Origin: Lithospermum erythrorhizon
Lineage: Eukaryota > Streptophyta > Magnoliopsida > Boraginales > Boraginaceae
Length of the DNA: 64,000 nucleotides
Direction of reading: 5' to 3'
Assembly: GCA_019722365.1 (NCBI GenBank)
Contig: JADFUC010000624.1
Coordinates: 1 to 64,000, forward strand
This document shows positions 1-12,200 of this stretch, piece after piece. Both the position numbers and the translations under genes were made by a program. Below the pieces are notes generated by a model. It was not told the DNA's origin, searched no databases, and saw only the letters and a program-made list of their open reading frames with translations. The first letter of the stretch is position 1, and each line of letters starts with the position of its first letter.

Positions 1-180
1 TGTAGCAGGCAGGCAGCGGCAGGCCGCGCGCGGCAGGCGGCAGCGGCAGCAGGCGCGGCAGGCAGGCAGGTGGCAGGCAGGCAGGCGGCAGGCGGCAGTG
101 CGCGGCACAGGTGCAGCGGTATGCAGGCAGGTGCGGCAGGCAGCGGCGGCGGGCAGGTGCGTGCGCGCGCGGCAGGCGGG
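1..180. repeat. GC-rich GGCA/GCAG low-complexity tract
   Basis: Almost the whole segment is made of GGCA, GCAG and GCGC words in irregular order, and it ends sharply near 180, where AT-rich sequence begins. No reading frame is convincing. It is either a degenerate microsatellite or a poorly resolved contig end; its composition is unlike the rest of the window. Confidence 0.7.
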
Positions 181-1500
181 TAGCCAGGAAATTTCTTTCT
201 TTTATTCCCCCGATGTGAAAAATATTTTTGGGACATCCCCTTCTTTGTTCAAGTTCGTACGATAATATCATTAGGAGGCGTATCCCCGAGATAGAAATCA
301 CGACATCCTAGAACATCGTTATGCCCGGTGGCGCATAGGAAAGCTATTTCGGTCCTACCCAATGTGCCTACAAAAGCGTGTTAAGAAACCGTTTCTTATT
401 GGGCCTTCCTTATTTAAGGATTGTAGTACCTTGTGAAGTCACGCGATCGTTGCCGAGAACAGTAATATGTCCCGCAAAACGGTATGCCCCTACTAATATT
501 TTCCCTGCTGAATTTGTTCCACGTTAGTAATGGACGGCGGGTCCTTTTTCCATCATCTTTTAATAAGTACATTCTCGGTATGTGGGAATATGTGTCCATG
601 AAGTACCGCTAAAACTAATGATGCTAAGGTAGTCATATCTTCTTTTAAAGAAAAAACGGGTTTACTAGACTTGGGGACCTCGAGCCTATCATTAAATACG
701 TAAGGCGTAAACTTTTGTAATAAGGCTTGTGAGACATTGCTAAGGCTAAAATATGGGGTAACCCATAAAAGTTGCATTACCATATCACCCTCAAACAAAC
801 GACAGTCATCATTCAATGCGGCGGTTTTAAGCGCATTTAGAAACAACAACGATCTCTCAGAAAGGATCGGGTCTAAAGGTTAGATGCATTTGATTACGGG
901 GCATATAGAACCGCATTTAAAGAGCACCTTATTGGGTATGTCTCCCCTTATCGCCTTGCTTATGGTAAAAGTTTTGTCACCTCCCCAAAGGGAGCTGGCA
1001 TAAAGCACATCAGCGTGAAATCTCTAAATTTTGATCTCAAAGGACGCAGTGCAAAGAGATCAATGGATCTCAAATGAAGCCAAAGAGTTTCCCCTGCTTG
1101 GTTTTAAGTGAAAATGCAAAATTTACAAGGAGCGAACCAAGGTTAATCATGATAAGCGAATCTCGCCTCGCGAAGTTTCAAGTTGGACAACAAGTTTTGT
1201 TGTTTAATTCCGCATCACTACTGCTCCCGTGTAAGTTAAAAATCTAAACGGTTCCGGGACCGCTTACTATTACCCAAGTTTTTCCCTACGGCGCGGAAAT
1301 AACCTGCAGAGTATGGCACTTTTAAGGTCAATGGTGAAACGCCAAAACATTATTATGGGCGGACATGCTGAAAGAGTAAATACTTGGTCACGTTGCTGCA
1401 CCACTCATCGAACGAAACAAGCAGTCCTTCGCCTTCGGCTAAAGACGTTAAACGTGAAGGCTTATTGGGAGCCAACCCACCTTTTAGATTGCTAGTTATT
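181..1500. other. Unclassified sequence, no gene recognised
   Basis: Only short frames are open, the longest being 98 codons on the minus strand at 849-553. None shows a motif I recognise. The moderately GC-rich words and scattered stops suggest an old transposable element, but no terminal repeat, reverse transcriptase or transposase signature is visible. Confidence 0.4.
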
Positions 1501-3050
1501 TTATTTCTGCTTCATGTGTGTCGAAAAAAAAATTGGGTGAAATTTGGCAAGTGACGCTTTTGGGGCTGGATGCCAAATGGTGTCACCACCCTCACGGCCT
1601 TTTATCGGACACAATGGCCCCATTAGTCATGCTCGAGGTCAATTACCTAACCACCTGTGCCGATTTTTTAATTGGAAAAAAAAAAAAAAAGAGAACAAAA
1701 GCCAAGTCTTTCCCAAACCGCAGCAAACACCAGCCTCAAAAACTCGCCGCCCGACTCCCCAAATCACGACTCTCGCCGCACACCCGCCCGCCCCCTAAAT
1801 CAATCTGAGTCAAATGTACTCCGCCAAGCGAACCTCTATCCCTAAAGCTCAAGGACCGCCCCCACCCCAAATCGGCCCAGCTGGGCCGCGCGCCGGCTCC
1901 ACGCAGCATCCGCCAGATCCGTTAAGGCCCCACCGGTCGCTCACAAAAGCACGCTTGCCGCCGCCTCTAGCCTCCGACTTTCAAACACCAGCCCACCTCA
2001 CCTCACCCGGGCCGCAGATCCGCTGGCCTCCACTTCCCAGCCTCCGTCAGACTGGGCGCAGCCTCGCATCCGGCTGCCGCCCACAATCACCAGCCTCGAC
2101 GACTCCGACCACTGGTCGCTTCATACCGCTTTACACACCTAATCGCCTCCTCTCTCACCTCCTTACCATTAAGACAACTGCGTGGCTCCTATAGCGACGT
2201 GTAGAACTTATCTCGTATTTTTACGTGCTTCTCGACGCGGCGGCCCTTAACACTAAGTCTGCATTTAATGGCCGACCTGGGATACCGGGGCTTAATTTCC
2301 GTGCTGTATATGCTTATTTTCACCTCAACTCAGTACAGCCTACCACCATTAGTTCCACTCATGACGGGCCTTCCTACACGAGCCGCAATAATAGAACTAC
2401 ATCCACCACCGGCCAAAGGCCCCGTCGCGCAAAGACGATCGGCTTGCATCAGAGCGAAGTTCCCGCTACTCACGAGCCGGCGTTGGGGGAAAGAGATGTT
2501 TATTTTCTATATCGGATGTTTCCTTATGGGTCGGATGGTTAGCCGCCTCGGCACTTCGCACCTATTCTTATTCAAGATACGGCCGTGGGCGATTTGCCTA
2601 AGCACGCCGCAGATTGTTTATCCCCGAATGCTAACATTAGTATTTGAGCACTTCGTGTGCCCCTAATTATGCCGTGATCGACGAATCAGTAAGTTCACCA
2701 AAGCTCATCCGCGGGGCGACGTGGGATCCTTGCTTCCTGGGCTTCACCGCCATCAAATTTTGTCGCCCACCGCACCATCTACGCTGTGGCCCGGCAGACA
2801 ATGATCGCACACGGAGACAAAGTGGACGGTGCACTTCGGACGAGATTGATGATCAAGCAGGGACTTCATAAGTGCATTTCTTGTGCCGGGCGGACGCATT
2901 TGCAGTGATGCCGATGCCTCCCCATCCACCTCTTCTTTGACGAGTCGCCCACCCTGCACTTGTCGTGGAAGTTTTACTGGGTTTTACTTTTGCCTCTCGT
3001 ATTTGGCGCATCGGTGGCAATGTCTTGTCTGCCGCAGGGTGCCTAATGAT
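1501..3050. other. GC-rich unclassified segment
   Basis: A run of A residues near 1677-1690 is followed by a Pro/Ser/Arg-coding, C-rich stretch to about 2170, then mixed sequence to about 3050 with overlapping frames of 75-132 codons. The base composition is clearly higher in GC than the flanks. The frames overlap each other and none carries a known domain, so I call no gene. A decayed retroelement or gene fragment is possible. Confidence 0.35.
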
Positions 3051-5439
3051 TGTCCTTAAGTATATGATAAGCTTCTTAACGGATAAATTGACTTATCTCT
3101 GGGATCAATAAGAATTGTATGCCATTCAATGTATTTCATTTTCCGCATGATCGATTGAGTTTTGACTCACATTCTTAATGGTGCGATGTTTTGACTAAGT
3201 TTGAGCTGATAACTCTCTTTATATTGAATATACTCCTACCCGTATTTTTAGCCAATTTTACGCCGAGCTTCTTTCTCAAAGCGACACTGCCATGCTTCGT
3301 ATTCTCTCAACTCTGTTTCAATCTCTCTCCCGTTACTTGCATGCAATGCATAAAAAATGATGAAGGAATTTAGGTTAACTAATGCTATCCTAAAAGCGCT
3401 AACCCATGTACATCCACCAACCCCCCTTGAGCCTAAGTTACCTTTGTGATTATACCGCACTTATGTCTATGTCTTATTTTACCATGTTGTCCCTACTGGT
3501 AATTTTGAATTATCTATGTTGAATTGTGGTTGTTAAGAGCTGAACTAATCAAGCAAAGGAGAAAACATCGAAGACGGAAAAAGAAAAAAAAGAAAAGTGG
3601 AGTAAGTACATAAGGAGAAATATGATCTCAAAGTGAAAGAAATTGTGGTTCTCAAGCGAATTATGGTAAAGTGCCTTTGATGTTTACGGGTGTACTTCTA
3701 TGAAAAAAACTTAAGAAAAAAAAAAATATATATGAATAAGTAATATGGCAAAGCCAAGCGACGGTACTTAAAACGAGACGTGAGAATGTCACAGCGGTGT
3801 AGCTGTTTAGATTACGCTATTTTCAACATAATTAATTCGTAGTTTCACATCTCCTCAAGTATTAAAGTCCGTAGTCAAATATTTATCCTACCCTTCACCA
3901 AGCCCCCACATAACCCCTATAAAAGACCCTTCCTCATTTATGTCGCATGCATCATTTATGGATCGATAGATGTATAACCAAGCAAAATGCAGAGAAACAT
4001 GCATGATTCGTAGAATCGAAATTTAAACAAAGAACTACTTTGACATTTTGAAAGTGATGGTGCCGGAAATCTCACCAGCGCACTATTTACCTGATGAATC
4101 GATGACATTTACGCTTAGCTAAGTAGGAAGAGCCAAGCTACTCAGCGATTGATTGTCGTCTGAGAACTCAATGATATATGGGCAATTTCGATCCTTGGGA
4201 TGTTTAATTTGTCTCAAGTTTATGTCATTTGCTTGAGGACAAAGAAGAACTTAAGCCATGCAAGGATAAGTGTTTATTATATAGTGTTTCGAGGCCCCAA
4301 TTACGTATTAGATGATGTTATTTACCTTTTAATCCGATATGGGGCCAGACTTGTTTCAAGTTTATTTGAGTTTAGGCAATTATCGGTTGTGCCGGGGCGG
4401 AATCGGGCCCTGAACAAGCATATGAGCAAATTAATTAAGAGTTAAGTACGAGTCATGCATCCAAGAATAAGGAATTCGCCCATTAATATTAAAGCTACGG
4501 CAACCTATAAAAAGAGAGGAGTTAAAAAGATATATCTCCTCAATTTCTGCAGTGTCAACAACTTTGTTGGAGTTTTTGGCCAATTCATCGAAGTCGGGTG
4601 CTAAGAAATTGAGAAATCAATTACATACGCGCACTGTACAAGCCAGAAATTGACATTTTAATTGTCTGAATAATTTTAATTAAGATATTTTATTGTTAAG
4701 GATGAATGCCATTAATTTTCATGTATTTATTTATATAGTCTTTATTATGAACTAATTTTTATTATTAGTCAGACCACGAATTTAGTCGATCGATGATTTG
4801 ATTTTTCTTGGAGTTAATTTATTTCTAGCTCTACAATCTCGATTATTGCACAATTAGCATTTAATATCTTGATATCAATATTAAGTCGCTCATATAAAGC
4901 GATTAATTAAGGAAATGTGGTTGTCACTTACTAATTATCAATCGAACACATGCTCTAATTACCATGTAGATATAGTAATGCCATGGCAATTTAATAAGCA
5001 TATAAAGATAAGAAGATCTCCCATTTTAAGCTATCATAGAGATATAGTTATTTTATTAGAGTAATTTAATTGCGTTAACTGAGAAGTAATATCAATTATA
5101 TAGAATGTTTTTGTTATGAACTAATAAATTATTAGTAAATTGAATCGATTTATCCTATCAAAATCATGTGTCCTAATTATACTAATATTAAGGCCAATCC
5201 ACTACTTTTGCATTCAGCTAGTATTAGCTAATTTAATTTTTTAACAATTTAGTGAAGAGTTCAGATAAAAATTTACTCTTCGATTATTGGGGCTAATTGG
5301 CGATTGCCAGTTACTCCAGTAATTAGTATATTGGAATTGTGAGACGATACTGCTCTTACTCATTATATTACTTCGACACCTAACTTTAATTCTAACTTAA
5401 CACTTAATCACAAGCCACAAAGCTCAACCCCAAACTTGT
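3051..5439. other. AT-rich intergenic DNA
   Basis: Long AT-rich sequence with many stops in all frames. I see no conserved coding segment, RNA gene or clear repeat boundary. Confidence 0.5.
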
Positions 5440-7540
5440 TCCCATCTCGGCTCATCAAAGCGTATGAGTTTTAATCTTCAAATCTCATCATTTTAGGGCT
5501 ATAGTTGACTATTTGTTAGTTTGACTTTTTATGTTTACTTTTAGATCTTGACTTTATTATGGAATGTAAATATTATCTAAGTTCGATTTGGTGATCAAGA
5601 CTTTGAAAAGATTATCAGTTGAAAGTCGTGTATGCTTAGTCAATTTTGTTAACTTTTTCTTGTTAACTTTAAATCTCGTAATAGGAGGTTGTAGTGGACC
5701 TTAATATAGTTATTATTTGGGAATAAAGGACTGGGTTTGGATAATGGATCGGGCAGATCGGGCTGAAAGTTCGGGGAAAAGCACGATAGTAAAGCCATTG
5801 AATTGAGGTTGTATTTAATGGTTTAATTAGTTGGCCATTGATTGTTGGATTGGTTAGAAATGCATTAAAGGGTATATTTGGGGTACTAGTCGATGAATCA
5901 ATATCGATTTAAGTGAAGTTGGTAAGTAAAATGCATGGAATTTTAGCGTATACTAGTTTTCGGGGATGATGATTACTATGACGGTTAATTTGAAATGCGA
6001 GACGCGATATAACACTGGGGTTTATATGGATGTTATTATAGTTATTCTACGGTACAGTTATAACGTATACTTTGAACAGAGTTGAACTTACTTAGCAATT
6101 TATAATTACCTGTAGCTATCATTACCGCTTTTGGCTCGAGTGTGGGGTGAGCATAAATCTCACAAATGGAACCCCTTCATATATATTATGTTATATATTT
6201 TATGTGTTTTGTCATGGGACTATTTTGGACATGTGTACTGAAAGTGATTATGACCATGCTACGGTATAGTTGTGATTATGATTTATATTATATAAGTTGT
6301 GATTATGATTCTATAATATGAGATAGTTAAGTATTATGATCCACAAGCATGCAGATAGTCAGGACTATGATTCATATTATGAGATAGTTGTGATTACATC
6401 TTGACAGCATGAGACTGGTGGATGGTTATTATGGTTATACCAATGCACACAAGGTGGTACTCAAGTAAGCCGCGCGCTGTCAGCGCTTGGGTTGCAGGCG
6501 AATCCGCAGGCGCTTATTTTGATTGTTTTGATATATATTGTGAGCGGTGACCACGACCGGGAGGCTCAGTTGCATGACATTGGAGCGGGTGTTCTATGGA
6601 TTCGAGGCTCAGCGTGATATGCATATCAAGGGTAGCCTCGGGTCGGGGAGGATTGCCAAAGTGGTAATTCCTATCTCATTATTTGCATTCCTCATATGTG
6701 TATTATTTGTGAGGTGGATTCCTCATTTGTTACTCAAGTGAGGTGGATTTCATTTGTTTATTATTTATGGAGACGGATTCCTCAATTGCTTACTATTTGA
6801 TGAGGATTCCTCAATTGTTTACTATTCAGGGAGGAGGATTCCTCACAATTGTTTACTATTTATGGAGGGCGGATTCTCATTTGATAACTTTGTGGTGCGT
6901 CGGTACGCTTCCCTTAAACGGTCATTTATCGGGCTGGCTGCTATAAACTCGCGCATAAGACATGTGGATATCGTATAAAGCAGGAATCTATGTGATTTCC
7001 AGGGACAAGAGCACTGTATTTTGCTAATGATATACATATGTTGTATATATAAGCAACATTATATGTGATCAAAGTCTCAGTGTATTCACTAAATTTTAAT
7101 AAATACCCCTTTCTCATGGGCCACTGCTTTTATGCCTAGGTCTCTAGGGACATCGTTGAAAGCGGGATGAGGATCCGTATTGGGCAGAGTCAAGTACAAG
7201 ATCATAAAAGGAAGTATACAGACAAAGTTCTCATCACCATTTCCTCTTGTCATTTAGACTCTGTATATTCTAGACTCGTGCTGTATTTCAATGGTGGCCC
7301 GCCATAATTCTCTACGTTGTATTTTGATTTTGCATATCCTCGGGTTGTATTATTCAGGATTTGTGATTCTCGCTGTCTTTGCCTTTGCTGGATGCCGGGA
7401 ACACCACGACGGAATGTAGAGTTTTGTCTAATGCCGCGTCATATTTGCTATCGATCCATCGACAAGCGACTACAAGGTACGCACAGAATGACATCTTAAC
7501 CTCAAGGGCCGACTAAAGGGTCGTTATTATTATAATTGAT
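5440..7540 (+). mobile_element. Diverged Ty3/gypsy-type LTR, family A, copy 1
   Basis: This segment aligns by eye with the reverse complement of 54081-56519. Shared landmarks include GTTGACTTTATTATGG-like text near 5560, AAAGTTCGGGGAAAAGC near 5767 with GGTTGTATTTAATGG just after it, arrays of GATTATGATT words at 6290-6420, repeated GGATTCCTCA motifs at 6715-6880 and a CTCATCACCATTTCCT-like block near 7231. No coding domain is inside, so it is a solo or truncated LTR. The left end is not resolved; the right end is estimated from where similarity stops. Ty3 assignment is inferred from LTR size and from the TGTAA start of the better copy. Confidence 0.55.
6690..6885 (+). repeat. Short tandem repeats inside LTR copy 1
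   Basis: About five imperfect units of roughly 35-45 bp, each with GGATTCCTCA followed by TTGTTTACTATT-like text. A related array lies in inverted orientation at about 54755-54870 in the other copy, so the array belongs to the LTR family. Confidence 0.6.
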
Positions 7541-9277
7541 TTCTAAAAAGATCGGAAAGTTATCTTTTGTATGTACTTATATATGACTTATATGTAATAT
7601 ATCTCAATTTTGCATACGCATGACACATACTAATTTAAATTATTTTGATTATAAAAATATTAAATTCATAATTTTAAGCAAGTAAAGAGTCACTTTGTTG
7701 TATCAATCCTACAATTGATTCTAAAAAAAAGCACTAACATTATTATTTATTTCTATCATGACTCAATTATAATATGACCTCGGGTATTTTCTCAATTATT
7801 AACTCGATAATATTTTATATTGTTTTATAACTAAAAGACTTATAGATTTTGAACTTTTTAATTAATTAAAAAAAAGAAGATATACAATTCTATTTAAGAA
7901 TTTTATAAGCAAATTGTCATATCATATACTAATTAGTTTATTATCTGTTGATATGAATTTTATTTATGTAATAATAACAACAAATACTGCTCGGCTGATC
8001 GACTCGTACTGCAACCCATGTAATCAATAAAAGACGGGGTTTGGTTAAAAATTAACACTCACTATTATCTTATGTTATATTACCATATAATACTCAATTG
8101 GTATATATTATATAAGCATTTAATTCCATTTTAATAACAAAACATAAATTATTAAATGATAAACAATATTGAAAGATTAAAGTAAAATAATAACTAAAAA
8201 CACTAATTTCAACTAAGGACTCAATTATATCCGATGTAATTATACATTGAAGTCAATATTTTGTTAAGTTACTAAATCAAAACATTAATAGTAAAGTCAT
8301 TATGTTTTTAGTTCAGTTGTTTATGTTTTGTTAGTATTAAAGTACAAGTAAAAAAACCACACTTGTAACATTAAATATGACTCTTTACTTTCTTTTCATA
8401 TTAATACCATAATTGATTTGTATTGATACTAATATCATTAGAGGTAATTATTATAATTTTTTTATGATAAAATAAAAATCATACCTTGATATTTATTACA
8501 TCACAATTTTATATGGTTATCAGATAAAATAATTCAAGTGTGTGTGTATGATTCAACTACATTACGCATTGGGACATGTGTCACTTACCAAAACACGGCA
8601 TGTCAAAATCATGACATCGAAATTTTTTATCGAATAAGATTAATATGTGGTCAAACCAACAACACATTCGAATTCATACACGAAGCGCCTCCCAGGGGCA
8701 AATCAAAGCACATTCAATCTTGAAAGGCACATTTGAGCTATCTCGGCTGAGTAAGCATTTTATCAACAAAGCTTAAAAATCTAAAGTTTCATGACATACC
8801 TATCAAGAAATGTGTCAATGGCTAATACAATATTTATTGTTTTGAGGCGTCCTACATCATGCCGGTAAGCCAATCATGAAATTAAAGAAATAAACGGTAA
8901 TAAAACGCATTGTAACGGAAACTAAATAATAGTCTCCATTCTTCCTCTAATGTATCATATGGGAGACATACATAGTATTAGTTTATAATTAATTTTGTGC
9001 CTCAATTAATTAAAAAAATAAAAGAATCGGACCTCCCACATAAATTTGGATGAATGCAGTATATATCATTAACAATTCATTAAAATTCTTACTAGTGCAA
9101 ACAAAAGCTATCAATGATCACTACTCACAAGCTATACTCAATCTTTACAGAATTTCTTCAGAATTGAAATAGCAAAGAATTCTGCCAAAGTCTACAACAG
9201 CAATGATGCAGCAAGTTTAATCAAATAATTGTTACAAGAAGGTGAGGTGCTCGTTTCGCAGGAGACATTATGTACAC
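7541..9277. other. AT-rich intergenic DNA downstream of the ArfGAP gene
   Basis: This lies 3' of the minus-strand ArfGAP stop codon. It has short A/T runs and many stops, with no coding similarity seen. The first few hundred bases below 9278 should hold the gene's 3' untranslated region, but I cannot place its end. Confidence 0.5.
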
Positions 9278-12200
9278 TTATTGATCAAGAGGAATCCATT
9301 CTAATTCTAGATCTAATTCTCCGGATTCTACATTCTGAAGCTTAATAGATACCTCTTGCTTTACCTTCCCATCAATAATGTTCACAATACTATCTTCGAT
9401 TAAAGCATTGTCATCCGATTTCAGCCATTTACCGATCTGCATGTTCCCAAACATCCCAGCATCTCCGAATGCCATGGCAGAAGTTAGCATTGGTTGAATA
9501 TCAATTTCAGCTTGCCCCATGATGTCATCAGCAGAAAATGTATCATAATCAAAGACTTCCTGGAACAAACAAAATGAATTGTTCTTAAGCTGTCTGTTTT
9601 ATCCGTCTCTCGCATGCATGCTAGCTAGGATCAAGACAACATATTTCGTATTTCATAATCCTGGTTGTGTTGGTTAAGTTTAAACTTGATTAAGTCTGCA
9701 TAAATTTTTAACTAACAGAAGTGACAACCACATGCCACTAAACCTTATAGAACTAGGACACCAACAGAGAAGTAAGTTCAAGATAAAAGAAATTCATATG
9801 CTCGAAGAATGAGTGTGAACTTACGAGACAGCAAAGAAAAGAGGAAGGCAGACCAGTGATTGTGAACTTATGTTCTATGTGTAAGCAACCTTTTGATTTA
9901 TGGAAAGATCAAAGAAGTGGCAAGCTGGCCATTCGGGTAATACATACATTAATTTTCTACATACAGCAATAAGAATATCAGCTGCCAAATCCTTATTTTA
10001 GAATGAACATCATAAGCATCTTCATTATCTTAAATCAGCTGGCTAACATTCCATCACAAGAGCCAACCATCTATCAATTAAACTTAAACAGACAACTGGT
10101 GAATAAAGAATCAAAACCCAGAAGTTATCACTCATATACGCTCGAGATATGTGATTGATCTCCTGTTCCTGTAACTGCATCAACAATTTTTTCTAAGAAT
10201 TTCTGGGTCACTTGACTAGTTGAGCATGATACACCGAGAAAGGTCAATATTTTGTTTGTCCATTCTTCACGGTGCTGGCAAATGGGAACTTCAGAGGATA
10301 ATTCTAACAATAGCATGCTAATGCTAAATGTGGGAGACATATTTCTTAGAAAATTAATGCACAGGACATTCTATCATTTTCTTACAGGTACACTGTGTCT
10401 GTGGAAAAATAAAACAACGGCAGCAAGAAAGCAGCTGAAATGCAACAACTTTTTCAGGAAGGCAGGAAAACATTAGAATATGAAAAATAGCTGAAGAACT
10501 CATGAGCAGAAAACTTAAATAAGCAGCAAGAAAAGAGAGAATACCAATTTTACGGCTCCATGGTTCTCTGGAACAGAAAGCATGAGCTCCTCATTCCAAA
10601 CTGGATTTAGGTTGCTTTTCACTACAGTTGTTTGTACTTTCTGTTTAAGAATTAACCAGGGGTAAGTCCTACTAATCAGCTGTCCAATGAATTAGTCAAG
10701 AAAGAGTAGAATAAACAGTGACATATATCTAAGAATTTGAGGGAAATGAAAGAAAAAAGCATCTACTTCGCTGTCTGGCCCAACAAGGATAGCACGTTTT
10801 CCCCAACTAGATTAATACCAGACCATTTTAAAAATTAAGGGAAAATGACAGAATGACATTAAAAAATAACGTGGTGACTCATGAGTTTAAATTTTGAGGA
10901 AAATGAGAGATAAGGATGGAAACAAGGACAGCAGCGCCTACCCCACCCCAACCCAAGAAAAATAGACATTCAAGTTCACCCAATTGATTATCAAGAAGAA
11001 TCCCGCATACCTCCTTGGCCCCTTCATCAATCATAGATTCAAGATGAAAACAAAAGAAATAATTTAAACTATGCTTTGAAGTGAAACTAAAACATCTGCA
11101 GGTTTCTGTCATAGCATTCCTGCCAAGTGAGTATCCTACCTGTTTACCAAGTGTCAGGATAACATAAGGATCACTAGACATCATGTCACGAATAGCTAAA
11201 TTAGTGCCTTTAATTACTTTGATTTTCAACATTCCAATAAATTCCACCATGCCTTCCTGTGATAAAAATACAATCAGATGCCATAATAGTTACTGGGAAC
11301 AATAATATGAGTATTTTAAGAGCAAGCTGACAGTCATTCTAGGTGTACAATGTCCGAAGCTGTCTACACATATTTCAGATATGGACCACTATCGTTGCGC
11401 TAACAATATAGCTTACAAAAACTAGATAAAATATTCATTTACATTGTTCTATGATGCACACAAGTAGATAATACCAGAGTAGAGGCATCAGTTACTACAT
11501 AGCAGTGCGGCTCCAGAATATAGAAATGCAACTTTTTCTTTGGGGGTGGGTGTCTAAATCTTACATGTTTTTCTGATGAACTTGAACTGTGGAAGCTATC
11601 CATAATCTTCTTGGACGCACTTGCTTGAAGAGAATTCTTTTTGGATGGAGCTGACATGATGCGCAAGCTAGGTTTGAGAAATTCCTGAAGCTCATACTTC
11701 GACCTACAAAACAATACAGTGTGGCATAAATTGACATATACTTATCCAAATGTAACATATTTCCTGTTATTTCCAGGCATAGCACTTAAATCAGAGAAAT
11801 AGCACTGAAATGGTTGGGGTTATAGCACACACACATGAAAGATGATATACCAAGTATTACAACTTCACGAATAATTAAAAAAAAATGAAAACGAAAGGGG
11901 TAACATATTGAGAGATGGTGAAGGATAAACGGGCAACAAAAGTGAGTATTGTTTCTATAAAGAACAGAAATACAAATAAAAAATGGACACCATAAAATAT
12001 CGAGATGACTTGAGTAAATATGGTTGTTCCCATTTCCTCCTTACTCCAACTAAAGTGGAGCACGGACATTCCAACAGTAAAATCAAATGATACATAATGA
12101 CGACTTGAATTTCAAAGTCAGAAGATTCATGAATTAAGAAATGAAAGGAGACCAACCCAAGTGAATGGGGAGGAACACGAAGCCCCTTGTCCAAAAAAAA

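Noticed and set aside
10128..10340. 70-codon minus-strand frame inside the ArfGAP gene
   Set aside because: It lies wholly in intron 7, has no match to the C2 or ArfGAP domain, and the flanking exons join in frame without it.
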